Below are positions 50,832 to 58,324 of a DNA stretch of 64,000 nucleotides, piece by piece (position 1 is the first letter of the stretch; every line of letters begins with the position of its first letter). This DNA is from Gammaproteobacteria bacterium (GTDB lineage Bacteria; Pseudomonadota; Gammaproteobacteria; Pseudomonadales; Azotimanducaceae): NCBI GenBank assembly GCA_002708765.1, contig PAPD01000011.1, positions 16,858-80,857 of the forward strand. The letters run 5' to 3'. Below the pieces are notes generated by a model that saw nothing but the letters and a program-made list of their open reading frames with translations, searched no databases and was not told the DNA's origin. A program made the translations under genes and the position numbers.

Positions 50832-51491
50832 TCATGAGTATTTGGCCCGATAAAGGCTGACGAAGCAAAAATCTTCGAATTCATCCAGGTCAGGTACGGT
50901 TTTACATTTTTTTTGAAGTAAAAGCTTAAATTTAGAGAATGTGTTTTTATCATGAATCCTAGAATCAGCGACAATTGCGTCGCAGCAAATCCCTGACATC
51001 GTGTTAAGAACATCCAGATTTTCTCTATCGTACAGTACGTCTGCTGCGAGAAAAAGGTCGGCTTTTCTCTTTACTTCTTTTAAATTGCTGATGACTTCCA
51101 CGGACTTGATATTATTCAGTTTTGCGTTTTCCAGAGTTGCGTCTAAGGCATCTCCGTCGCTATCACAAGCGATCACTTTGCTAGCGCCTGCCATTGCTGC
51201 CGCTATGCCGGCAATTCCGGAACCGCTACCAAAATCCAGCACCACTTTATTTTCGCAAATCCGCGGATTATCCAGGAGGTATCTTGCGGTTACCTGGCCG
51301 CTAGCCCAGCAAAATGCCCAGTACGCTGGTGACTTCATTATGGCTAATGCTTCCTCGTCAGGTAGGCGTCCTCTCGGGTAGTCTTCTGATAGCAAGTGCA
51401 ACGAAATTTCCGGACATATTGGCAGTTGCCGAATTTCCAGTTTCGCCTGCCTTACGGATCTCTGAAGATTTTTTAGTAGGTTCAGGGGCAT
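50832..51491 (-). CDS. class I SAM-dependent methyltransferase (ETFB-lysine/METTL20-like)
   Basis: A 219-residue methyltransferase. YWAFCWASGQVTARYLLDNP resembles the N-terminal helix of METTL20/Nnt1-type protein methyltransferases; VVLDFGSGSGIAGIAAA is the SAM site and VIACDSDGDALDATLENAKL the acidic loop; FLAADVLYDRENLD the DxxY-like motif. The likely target is a lysine on a protein such as electron-transfer flavoprotein, but this is inference from the family. It precedes the lipocalin gene by 71 bases on the same strand and follows the MBL gene. Confidence 0.82.
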   Translation of the reverse strand: MPLNLLKNLQRSVRQAKLEIRQLPICPEISLHLLSEDYPRGRLPDEEALAIMKSPAYWAFCWASGQVTARYLLDNPRICENKVVLDFGSGSGIAGIAAAMAGASKVIACDSDGDALDATLENAKLNNIKSVEVISNLKEVKRKADLFLAADVLYDRENLDVLNTMSGICCDAIVADSRIHDKNTFSKFKLLLQKKCKTVPDLDEFEDFCFVSLYRAKYS

Positions 51492-51537
51492 ATATCAAAG
51501 AAGCGTTCGTGACGACCTTTTTTGTTCACTTTCTTGC

Positions 51538-52638
51538 CTAATAAAGATTCGCCATTTTTTCTTCGTCCGAGGCTTTATTGTTCGAAACTGTACTGTAGTA
51601 GTAATAATCATTTTCTCGAACTCGGGTTATTCTGCCTCTTTTCATCAGACAATGAAGGTGAGCGATGCATTCCCCTGTGGCCATGAACATTGAGTGACCT
51701 TCAAGTTTCCTGTCAAAAAGGGAAGGCAGCAAATCAACTGCTTTTTTCGGATTTTTGCAGTTCTCAATGATAATCGCCATTCGTTCCTCATGATGATCGA
51801 TAAGCTCCCTAAGCCGAAAATGCAGTCCGTAGAAGGGTTCATTGTGGGCTGGCAAAACCAGCATATTATCACCAATCTGGGTAAGGAATTTGTTGTGGGA
51901 CTCGATCCATCCCGAAAGCGGATCACCGAAGGGTTCGGTAGGTGAAACGCTTACGTTCGAAGTGATTACTGGCAAGACCTGGTCTCCGGATATAAGAACT
52001 TCCAGCTCATCGGAAACCAGACATATATGTTCGGGGGAATGACCGGTCCCCGAAACAATTTTCCAGAGCTTATTTCCTATCGAAATTTCTTCGCCGTCTT
52101 GCAGGCGTATAAACGAGTTGGGAATGGGCAGATCATCCTTGTCAGGCGCAAAATTGCTTTGCGTTCTTGCCATGGTCTCCATGTATTCGGGAGAGATACC
52201 TGCCAGCTTAAAATGTTCGCTGGTCTCCCACCTACTGCTGTCCCTAACCATGGTATTCATCACACGGGTTTGAAAATATTCACCGTGACTCATTAGGAGC
52301 GGTGCATTCCAGTATGAGGTCAGAAACCCGGCTTGACCGGTGTGGTCGGGGTGCATATGAGTGCATAGGATCTGGTCGATCGGTTTGTTTCCGAGACAAT
52401 TTTCAAATATCTCGTTCCAGTATTTTTTGGTTTCTGGTCCTCGTATCCCGGTATCTATTACTGTCCAACCTGTTTGTCCTTCGATCAGGTAGAGGTTGAT
52501 GTGATTAAGAGACATTGGCAAAGGCATTCTAAGCCAAAAGACTCCTTCAGCGACTTCGAGGGTTCTACCAAATTCCGGTGGTTCCTTGAAAGGGTATGTT
52601 ATTAGATCGTTCTTCATTTCTTTATTGTTTTCCTGCAT
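51538..52638 (-). CDS. MBL-fold metallo-hydrolase
   Basis: A 366-residue metallo-beta-lactamase-fold protein. The zinc motif CTHMHPDHTGQAG (HxHxDH) is clear; VVSGTGHSPEHICLVSDELE gives the third His, SGDQVLP the bridging Asp, and LPAHNEPFYG the last His. Its length, with a C-terminal helical extension ending in a winged-helix-like tail (RGRITRVRENDYYYYS), is typical of the group linked with acyl-CoA genes in marine bacteria. The start is ATG 52638; a TTG six bases earlier is also in frame. Substrate is unknown; thioester or lactone hydrolysis is plausible. Confidence 0.88.
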   Translation of the reverse strand: MQENNKEMKNDLITYPFKEPPEFGRTLEVAEGVFWLRMPLPMSLNHINLYLIEGQTGWTVIDTGIRGPETKKYWNEIFENCLGNKPIDQILCTHMHPDHTGQAGFLTSYWNAPLLMSHGEYFQTRVMNTMVRDSSRWETSEHFKLAGISPEYMETMARTQSNFAPDKDDLPIPNSFIRLQDGEEISIGNKLWKIVSGTGHSPEHICLVSDELEVLISGDQVLPVITSNVSVSPTEPFGDPLSGWIESHNKFLTQIGDNMLVLPAHNEPFYGLHFRLRELIDHHEERMAIIIENCKNPKKAVDLLPSLFDRKLEGHSMFMATGECIAHLHCLMKRGRITRVRENDYYYYSTVSNNKASDEEKMANLY

Positions 52639-52692
52639 ACACAATAATACACCATTTGGTAGAGGATTTTGTTTTTAGTATTTTTCGCTTTG

Positions 52693-53751
52693 TTACCTAG
52701 GTTTGGCTTGATCACGGTCTCGATTTATAATATCTGTTGCTTCTTCGAGGGCCCGGGTTTTTTCTTTCCAGTTTTTTCCTGAAGTACTAATTCTCAGAGT
52801 GGTAACTCCTGCTTTTCGAAACGCAGATAGACGCTCTTTAATCATTTTTTCGGTGCCTAGAAGGTTGGTTTTAAGTACCATTTCTTCAGGAACTCTTTTT
52901 ATTGCGTCCTCTCGTTTACCTTGCGCCCACAATTTTTGTACTTCAATGGCTGCATCTGTGTAGCCCGCTCTCCTGAATGCGTCGTTATAGAAGTTGGTTT
53001 TTGCAGAGCCCATTCCTCCAAGTGTAAAGGCCATAGCAGGTTTCCGTTCCTCGATCATTCGTTCAACGTTATCGCCTAACTCGAAGCTTCCGCCAACCTG
53101 GATGTCTAGGTCTGCTAGGGTGCGCCCCGAATTTGTGAGCCCGACTTTAAGTGGATCCAGAAAAATATGGGCGTGCTCTGGGACGAAGGAAGTCCCTAGC
53201 CAACCGTCTGCGATCCTTCCTGTCAGTTCAAGGGCTTTTGGGCCCAGTGTGGCCAGGTATATAGGAATAATTCTCTTCGGCTGAGAAAGCTTAAGGGCCT
53301 TGCCTTCGCCACCTGGTCGTGGCAGATGATAATGACGTCCGGTATACTCCAGTTTTTCTCCCGCTAGCCCTTTACGGATTATATCTGTACATTCTTTTAG
53401 GCGGGCCACCGGGTTAGCAAACGATGCTCCGTGGAGGCCTTCGACGACTTGTGGGCCGCTTACACCGAGCCCCAGGATAAAACGATCGTCAGATACTCTG
53501 GCCATGCTCTGCGCGGTCATTGTGATCATGGAAGGGACACGCGAGCTAATCTGTATTATCCCCGAACCCAGTTTTATTCTTTCTGTTTTAGCGGCCAGGA
53601 AAGCAAGAGGAACTATCGCGTCCATGCCCCATGCCTCCGCTGACCAGACAAAATCGACTCCCATTCTGTCAGCTTCGATGGTGTACTGGGTAACTTCTTC
53701 CCAGTCTTCTCCGCCATAATAAGCACTTCCTATCCCTATTCCGATTCGCAT
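52693..53751 (-). CDS. LLM-class oxidoreductase, F420-type subgroup
   Basis: A 352-residue luciferase-like protein close in pattern to that at 38474-39493: GVDFVWSAEAWGMDAIVPL, IKLGSGIIQISSRVPSMITM, FILGLGVSGPQVVEGLHG and PIYLATLGPKALELTGRIAD. It overlaps the DsbA-like isomerase stop by one base (TAATG), so the isomerase and LLM are translationally coupled. The two F420-type LLM proteins bracket 15 kb of the window. Confidence 0.87.
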   Translation of the reverse strand: MRIGIGIGSAYYGGEDWEEVTQYTIEADRMGVDFVWSAEAWGMDAIVPLAFLAAKTERIKLGSGIIQISSRVPSMITMTAQSMARVSDDRFILGLGVSGPQVVEGLHGASFANPVARLKECTDIIRKGLAGEKLEYTGRHYHLPRPGGEGKALKLSQPKRIIPIYLATLGPKALELTGRIADGWLGTSFVPEHAHIFLDPLKVGLTNSGRTLADLDIQVGGSFELGDNVERMIEERKPAMAFTLGGMGSAKTNFYNDAFRRAGYTDAAIEVQKLWAQGKREDAIKRVPEEMVLKTNLLGTEKMIKERLSAFRKAGVTTLRISTSGKNWKEKTRALEEATDIINRDRDQAKPR

Positions 53752-54362
53752 TAAACTTCCCTCCGCCGGGTCTTGATAGTGTGTTCAAGGTCCTGTAACC
53801 GGTCTTTGCCAAAGAAAATTTCATTGTCCACAAAAAAAGTTGGAGATCCGAATGTTCCTCTTTCGACGGATTGGGAAGTTAGCTCTATTAGATGGTTCTT
53901 TACGTCGGGTCGGGTTATGGACTCAAGAATCTCCCGCCCGGGTAGCTGAGATGATTGAAGTGCTTTCATAAGAACCTCGTCTTCATCCATTTTTTTCGGG
54001 TCGGCCCACATATGTTTGAAGATTTCGTCCACGTAATACGAGAACTGATCTGTGCCGAGCAAACTGACTGCTCCTCGCATTATCTTCAACGTGTTGACCG
54101 GAAAAAAAGGATTTCTCTTGAAACTCCTTATCTTATTTTTTTCTAGAAATCGCTGAGTTTCTATCTCCTGATATTCGGTCTTGTTCTTTATCCCTGCCAG
54201 TGTCTCGGCCGGCGAGGCATTGTTCGTCAATTTAAAGACTCCCCCCAGAAGTACCGGCACATAATCAAATCTCGAACCTGTTCTTGATTCGATTTCGGGA
54301 ATCACCAAGTGGCTTAGGTATGCATTCGGGCTCCCGAAGTCAAAGTGGAATTCTATTTTCAT
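53751..54362 (-). CDS. 2-hydroxychromene-2-carboxylate isomerase-like protein (DsbA/kappa GST fold)
   Basis: A 203-residue thioredoxin-fold protein of the kappa-class GST/HCCA-isomerase group. The N-terminal FHFDFGSPNAYLSHL carries the Ser (SPNAY) that binds glutathione, without the CxxC of DsbA. FGSPTFFVDNEIFFGKDRL is the cis-Pro loop and C-terminal end. These enzymes isomerise aromatic catabolic intermediates with glutathione. It is encoded just before the F420-type LLM on the same strand, with a one-base overlap, which suggests a shared aromatic or related substrate. Confidence 0.9.
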   Translation of the reverse strand: MKIEFHFDFGSPNAYLSHLVIPEIESRTGSRFDYVPVLLGGVFKLTNNASPAETLAGIKNKTEYQEIETQRFLEKNKIRSFKRNPFFPVNTLKIMRGAVSLLGTDQFSYYVDEIFKHMWADPKKMDEDEVLMKALQSSQLPGREILESITRPDVKNHLIELTSQSVERGTFGSPTFFVDNEIFFGKDRLQDLEHTIKTRRREV

Positions 54363-54416
54363 AGTCTAATCTCGAATGTAATTATTTCTTCGTAAAACCT
54401 CGGATCTCAGGTTTGC

Positions 54417-54725
54417 TTACTCTGGCTTGTCGCTCTTTTTCAAGCATTTCCATCCGTGGTTTTCCAGTTTTTCAGCAAGAAACTTTGCTTTTTCTTCGCA
54501 ATAACCTTCCAGGTTATCTGCTTTCCAAGGATAGGAGACAATTCGTTGAGCCGGTTTATGGTATCTGACTTTGCAAGGTAATTTCCAGCCAGCGTGATCG
54601 TATTCTACTTGTATCGATCTCTTGTCTGTCCCCGATATGCATTCGAATTCCTCGGCCCCTGCGTGTGTGGTGCAACCGAAAATTATTAGAATCAGGCTGC
54701 GTTTCAGAAAGAGGGTATTTGCCAC
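54417..54725 (-). CDS. small secreted or lipid-anchored protein of unknown function
   Basis: From the GTG at 54725 the protein has 102 residues and begins MANTLFLKRSLILIIFGC, a signal peptide that may end in a lipobox Cys. The mature part has Cys residues in ECISGTD, LPCKVRY, EGYCEEK and GWKCLKK, which could form two disulphides. I recall similar short periplasmic proteins in other Gammaproteobacteria but no function. The longer open frame to 54833 would overlap the carboxyltransferase gene by 98 bases and is probably not used. Confidence 0.6.
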   Translation of the reverse strand: MANTLFLKRSLILIIFGCTTHAGAEEFECISGTDKRSIQVEYDHAGWKLPCKVRYHKPAQRIVSYPWKADNLEGYCEEKAKFLAEKLENHGWKCLKKSDKPE

Positions 54726-54735
54726 CAGAATTGCC

Positions 54736-56286
54736 TTATGGCCGGTAGGAGAAACTAGATCTGCCTGGCTTAAGTGCGCCAAAGGCGATGTTAGCCCAAC
54801 GACAGAGATTCCTCCTGGTGTCCTGAGGATCAATAATGTCTTCTATTTCAAAGAATTCGGCTGATCTGAAGGGAGACCTTAAATTGTTAAGCCGAACCTT
54901 GATTTTCTCCAGGGCTTGATCTGGATCCTGGCTCGCAGCGATATCAGCTTTGTAGGCTACTTCTATGCCACCTTCTATAGGCAAAGAGCCCCAGTCTCCG
55001 CTTGGCCAAGCATAGCGGAAGTGGTAGCTCCCGGGTTTGGTGTTTGCTGCTCCGGCTACTCCGAAGGCTTTTCTGATGATGACGCTGCAGAAGGGGACTG
55101 TAGACTGGCCTAAAGCCGCTAAGGCTTGTGAGCCGAAACGGATGGTTCCCGCTTCTTCAGATTCCTTTCCGATCAGGAAGCCAGGGCAATCTACAAGGTG
55201 CACCAATGGTAGATGGAAATTAGAGGCAAGATCGCAGTGCCGGATCAATTTTCTGCAAGAGTCCGCGGTCCAGGCCCCACCATAAATCATCGGATCTTCG
55301 GCAAAGAATGCGACCGCGATCCCATCCAGTCGCGCGAGACCAGTAATAATCGACTTGCCCCAGTTTTTTCCGATCTCGAAAGAGGAGTTTTTATCAAAGA
55401 CTGAATCAATAATTCTTCGCATCTTGTATACCTTCCTCGCATCCTTAGGAACGATGTCGGACAGCATTTCATCGCGCCTGCTGACAGGGTCTTTACATTC
55501 TATTCTTTCGGGTAGTTGGTCAACATTGTTGGGCAAAAAAGACAGGAACCGTTTCGCCATATCAAACGCCTCATCTTCTGATCCGGCTTCGTCGTCAATA
55601 GATCCGTTTCGAGTATGGATTCTACTAGATCCGAGTTCTTCTTTGCTGACTTCGCCAAGATTTGCCCAGTCAACCAGTGCTGGTCCTGCAATCATCATTT
55701 GGGCACTGTCTTTTACGATGACCGAGTAATGTGAACTGGCAACTCTTGCTGCCCCTATGCCCGCAACGCTTCCAAGCGCCAATGATATTGATGGAGCTCT
55801 TGCTAATTGCTCTACAACAAGCTCCCACCCGGCTACTCTGGGAATATAGGTTCTTCCTGCGGTTTCGATGGTCTTGACGGATCCGCCGCCGCCCATTCCA
55901 TCTATAAGACGAATATGAGGTAGCATAAGCTCGCTCGCGATTCCTTCTGCCTGGAGTCGCTTAGCTCCAATTGAAGCGTCAGCTGAACCACCTCTTACGG
56001 TAAAGTCGTCTCCGGATACGGTGATCTGCCTTCCCTCTATTTCAGCGAGGCCAAAGACGAAATTCGAAGGCTTAAAATTCTTTAGTCTTCCCTCGTCATC
56101 GTACTCGCCTTGCCCAGCAAGTTTTCCAATCTCGTGAAAGCTGCCGGCATCGATGAGGTGCTCGATTCTCTCCCGGATCGTAAGTTTTCCGTGGTTATGT
56201 TGTAACTTTATTTTATCTCTTCCGCCCAGCATTTCGCTGAGAGAAGCTCGTTTTTCAAGTTCGGAAATCTCTTTCTCCCAGGTCAC
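54736..56286 (-). CDS. acyl-CoA carboxylase carboxyltransferase (beta) subunit
   Basis: A 516-residue biotin-dependent carboxyltransferase (propionyl/methylcrotonyl/geranyl-CoA carboxylase beta type), which moves CO2 from carboxybiotin to an acyl-CoA. GSVAGIGAARVASSHY and MIAGPALVDWANLGEVSKEELG form the N-terminal oxyanion region; RKAFGVAGAANTKPGSYHFR and WPSGDWGSLPIEGG the C-terminal one. The start is GTG at 56286. No biotin carboxylase or BCCP gene is adjacent, so its partners are elsewhere. It diverges from the phosphatase gene at 56370. Substrate specificity cannot be read. Confidence 0.9.
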   Translation of the reverse strand: MTWEKEISELEKRASLSEMLGGRDKIKLQHNHGKLTIRERIEHLIDAGSFHEIGKLAGQGEYDDEGRLKNFKPSNFVFGLAEIEGRQITVSGDDFTVRGGSADASIGAKRLQAEGIASELMLPHIRLIDGMGGGGSVKTIETAGRTYIPRVAGWELVVEQLARAPSISLALGSVAGIGAARVASSHYSVIVKDSAQMMIAGPALVDWANLGEVSKEELGSSRIHTRNGSIDDEAGSEDEAFDMAKRFLSFLPNNVDQLPERIECKDPVSRRDEMLSDIVPKDARKVYKMRRIIDSVFDKNSSFEIGKNWGKSIITGLARLDGIAVAFFAEDPMIYGGAWTADSCRKLIRHCDLASNFHLPLVHLVDCPGFLIGKESEEAGTIRFGSQALAALGQSTVPFCSVIIRKAFGVAGAANTKPGSYHFRYAWPSGDWGSLPIEGGIEVAYKADIAASQDPDQALEKIKVRLNNLRSPFRSAEFFEIEDIIDPQDTRRNLCRWANIAFGALKPGRSSFSYRP

Positions 56287-56369
56287 ATCCTGTCTCCTAT
56301 AAATTCGCCTGATCTGCCGCCCGTTATCAGATTCATGATCATTTTCCAGATACCCTTTGCTTCCTGATC

Positions 56370-57104
56370 ATGATATCAAGTAAATTAAAAACTCGCTTTA
56401 ATGATCGGAGAAGAACTATTTCCAAGCAATACCGACAGCATAAGTTTATCGTCCCAGAAGAGGCAACTGACATTTATCTTGTCAGGCATGGGGAATCGCG
56501 AGCAGCAATCGACGGTGAGCTTTTCCCGTTGTTAGAAGGGCAGGGTGATCCCGAGCTTTCTTCTGAAGGTCGATTGCAAGCAACTGCGGTGGGCGAAAGG
56601 CTGGCAAGACTTAATGTAGATTCCGTTTACGTTACCAGTTTGAAGCGAACGGCTGAGACGGCGGAACCTCTATGTAAGAAGCTGAATATTGTTCCTATAG
56701 TGGAACCGGATCTTCGGGAAGTTCATTTGGGCGATTGGGAGGGAGGTATATTCCGGGTGAAGGTCCACGAAAATGATCCGCTATACCAGAAGATGCAGAG
56801 GGAGCAGAGGTGGGATGTAATTCCAGGTGCAGAATCAATTGAATCCTTGAGATTAAGGATTGGTAATGCTTTGTCCGGGATGATACGGGATAATCCGGGC
56901 AGGCTGGTTGTAGCCTTCGTTCATGGAGGTGTCATCGGCCATATCCTGGCCGAGGCTACAAAATCCGAGGCTTTTGCTTTTAGTGGCAGCGATAATGGGT
57001 CGATATCAAGAATCGTGGCGGTTGATGGTAAACTAATTGTTAGAGCGTTTAATCAGGCAGATCACCTTACTTCCATAGCTTCGGGCTCTCATCTGCCAAC
57101 CTAG
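56370..57104 (+). CDS. histidine phosphatase (phosphoglycerate mutase-like) family protein
   Basis: A 244-residue histidine phosphatase: IYLVRHGES carries the nucleophile His (RHG), DPELSSEGRLQATAVG and LKRTAETAEPL are the phosphate-pocket arginines, LREVHLGDWEG the acid region, and FVHGGVIGHI the second His. It is likely a broad-specificity phosphatase or 2,3-bisphosphoglycerate-type mutase homologue. An N-terminal basic tail of about 25 residues precedes the domain. It is the first of a plus-strand pair with a PhyH dioxygenase 62 bases downstream. Confidence 0.88.
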   Translation: MISSKLKTRFNDRRRTISKQYRQHKFIVPEEATDIYLVRHGESRAAIDGELFPLLEGQGDPELSSEGRLQATAVGERLARLNVDSVYVTSLKRTAETAEPLCKKLNIVPIVEPDLREVHLGDWEGGIFRVKVHENDPLYQKMQREQRWDVIPGAESIESLRLRIGNALSGMIRDNPGRLVVAFVHGGVIGHILAEATKSEAFAFSGSDNGSISRIVAVDGKLIVRAFNQADHLTSIASGSHLPT

Positions 57105-57166
57105 GCTCTAATCGGGATTCCCTAGAGTTTTTGTGCGGGGTTTTTGCCTTGGAACGAATATATTTG

Positions 57167-57979
57167 ATGGATATTGCTGCGAAGATGGAAACGTTGTCAC
57201 GAGAAGACCTGCTTCATTTTAGACAAATGGGTTATCTTGTTTTGCCCCGGATGCTTGATAATATCCGGTGCGATGAGCTGCTTTCTTTTTCGAGACAGCA
57301 GCTCGAAGCGCTGACCCCGCCTCTCGAGTATGAGGTTGATGTCAGGTACCCCGGTTCTCCGATAGGCCAGAGTGGCGAGGGTTCCAAAACCGTTAGGAGG
57401 CTGCTTGAGGCTGCTTCAAGAGATCCTTCGCTGAAGAACCTGGGCCTTGATTCTCCCATATCAGCGGTGATCATAGAGCTTTTTGGTTCTGAGGACGAGA
57501 CGCTGATGTCACAGTGCCACCATAACTGTATCATGACCAAAGACCCTGGATTTAGCAGTGATACCCTATGGCATCAGGATAATCGCTATTGGTCGTTCGA
57601 GGAAGAGAACTTGATTTCTGCGTGGATCGCGCTGGGCCCAGAAAACAGTGGAAACGGGGGCTTAAAAGTAATTCCGGGTTCTCATGGCTTGGACTTCGAA
57701 TCAGAATGCTTTGATAAGGATTTGTTTTTCCGGACTGATTTGATCAAAAATAAAACGCTACTAAAGAATTGTAAGCAGGTCGAATTAGGTAAGGGCGACG
57801 TTCTTTTTTTCCATAGCAGGTTGTTGCACGCTGCAGATAGAAACCGAAGCGATGAAACTAAAGTATCCCTGGTTTTCACTTATCACCTTGAAAACAATCT
57901 TCCAATAAAGGGTTCTCGTTCTGACGGCTTGCCATCACTGAGGGTTGGAGCCATTCCATTAGCGATCAACGCTAAGTAA
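57167..57979 (+). CDS. phytanoyl-CoA dioxygenase (PhyH) family protein
   Basis: A 270-residue Fe(II)/2-oxoglutarate dioxygenase. LWHQDNRYWSFEEENLISAW gives the HxD iron ligands, GGLKVIPGSHG is the conserved turn, and FHSRLLHAADRNRSDETKVS supplies the distal His and the 2-oxoglutarate Arg. I chose the ATG at 57167; upstream in-frame TTG (57131) adds 12 residues without support. It oxidises a substrate of unknown identity. It lies after a phosphatase and before the KorAB genes on the same strand. A hairpin with a T-run at 58117-58159 may terminate it. Confidence 0.85.
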   Translation: MDIAAKMETLSREDLLHFRQMGYLVLPRMLDNIRCDELLSFSRQQLEALTPPLEYEVDVRYPGSPIGQSGEGSKTVRRLLEAASRDPSLKNLGLDSPISAVIIELFGSEDETLMSQCHHNCIMTKDPGFSSDTLWHQDNRYWSFEEENLISAWIALGPENSGNGGLKVIPGSHGLDFESECFDKDLFFRTDLIKNKTLLKNCKQVELGKGDVLFFHSRLLHAADRNRSDETKVSLVFTYHLENNLPIKGSRSDGLPSLRVGAIPLAINAK

Positions 57980-58324
57980 AAACGACAGCTGAAAAAAATG
58001 AAATAATCTGGCCCGAAGAATTTCCTTGGCTTCAGATAGTTAGTCAGAAAACAGTTGAGACCTAATTTAAGAGCTAGCTCCATATTAGGGTGAGGTTTCA
58101 GCTTGATCAAAAAGTAAAAAATCCGTCGGTAATCAAATTGTTCCGAGGGGATTTTTTTTGTAGAATTGCGCCTCGCAGGAGAGTTAAAAAAAGCGGCGAT
58201 ATAAGAAACCCAATGTTTTAAGAGTTCGATTAGCTAGAATATGGTCTATATAGCATCGGTAATGTGAAAATCTCGGAATAGATATCCAGGTTTATTCGCC
58301 TATAGAGAAAAGGGAAGAAAGCAC
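57980..58324. other. intergenic region before korA
   Basis: A 345-base stretch between the PhyH-like gene and korA, with no open frame of note and no RNA gene that I recognise. It contains the terminator-like hairpin listed separately and must hold the korAB promoter. GGGAAGAAAG just before the ATG at 58325 is a reasonable ribosome binding site. Confidence 0.5.
58117..58159 (+). terminator. probable intrinsic terminator
   Basis: AAAAATCC (58117-58124) pairs with GGATTTTT (58149-58156), and TCGG (58126-58129) with CCGA (58143-58146), with one unpaired base on one side and two on the other, and a 13-base loop. A run of eight T follows at 58152-58159. It lies 138 bases after the PhyH-like stop. 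Confidence 0.5.

Noticed and set aside
54726-54833. Longer N-terminus for the small secreted protein.
   Set aside because: It would overlap the carboxyltransferase gene by 98 bases and would bury the signal peptide.
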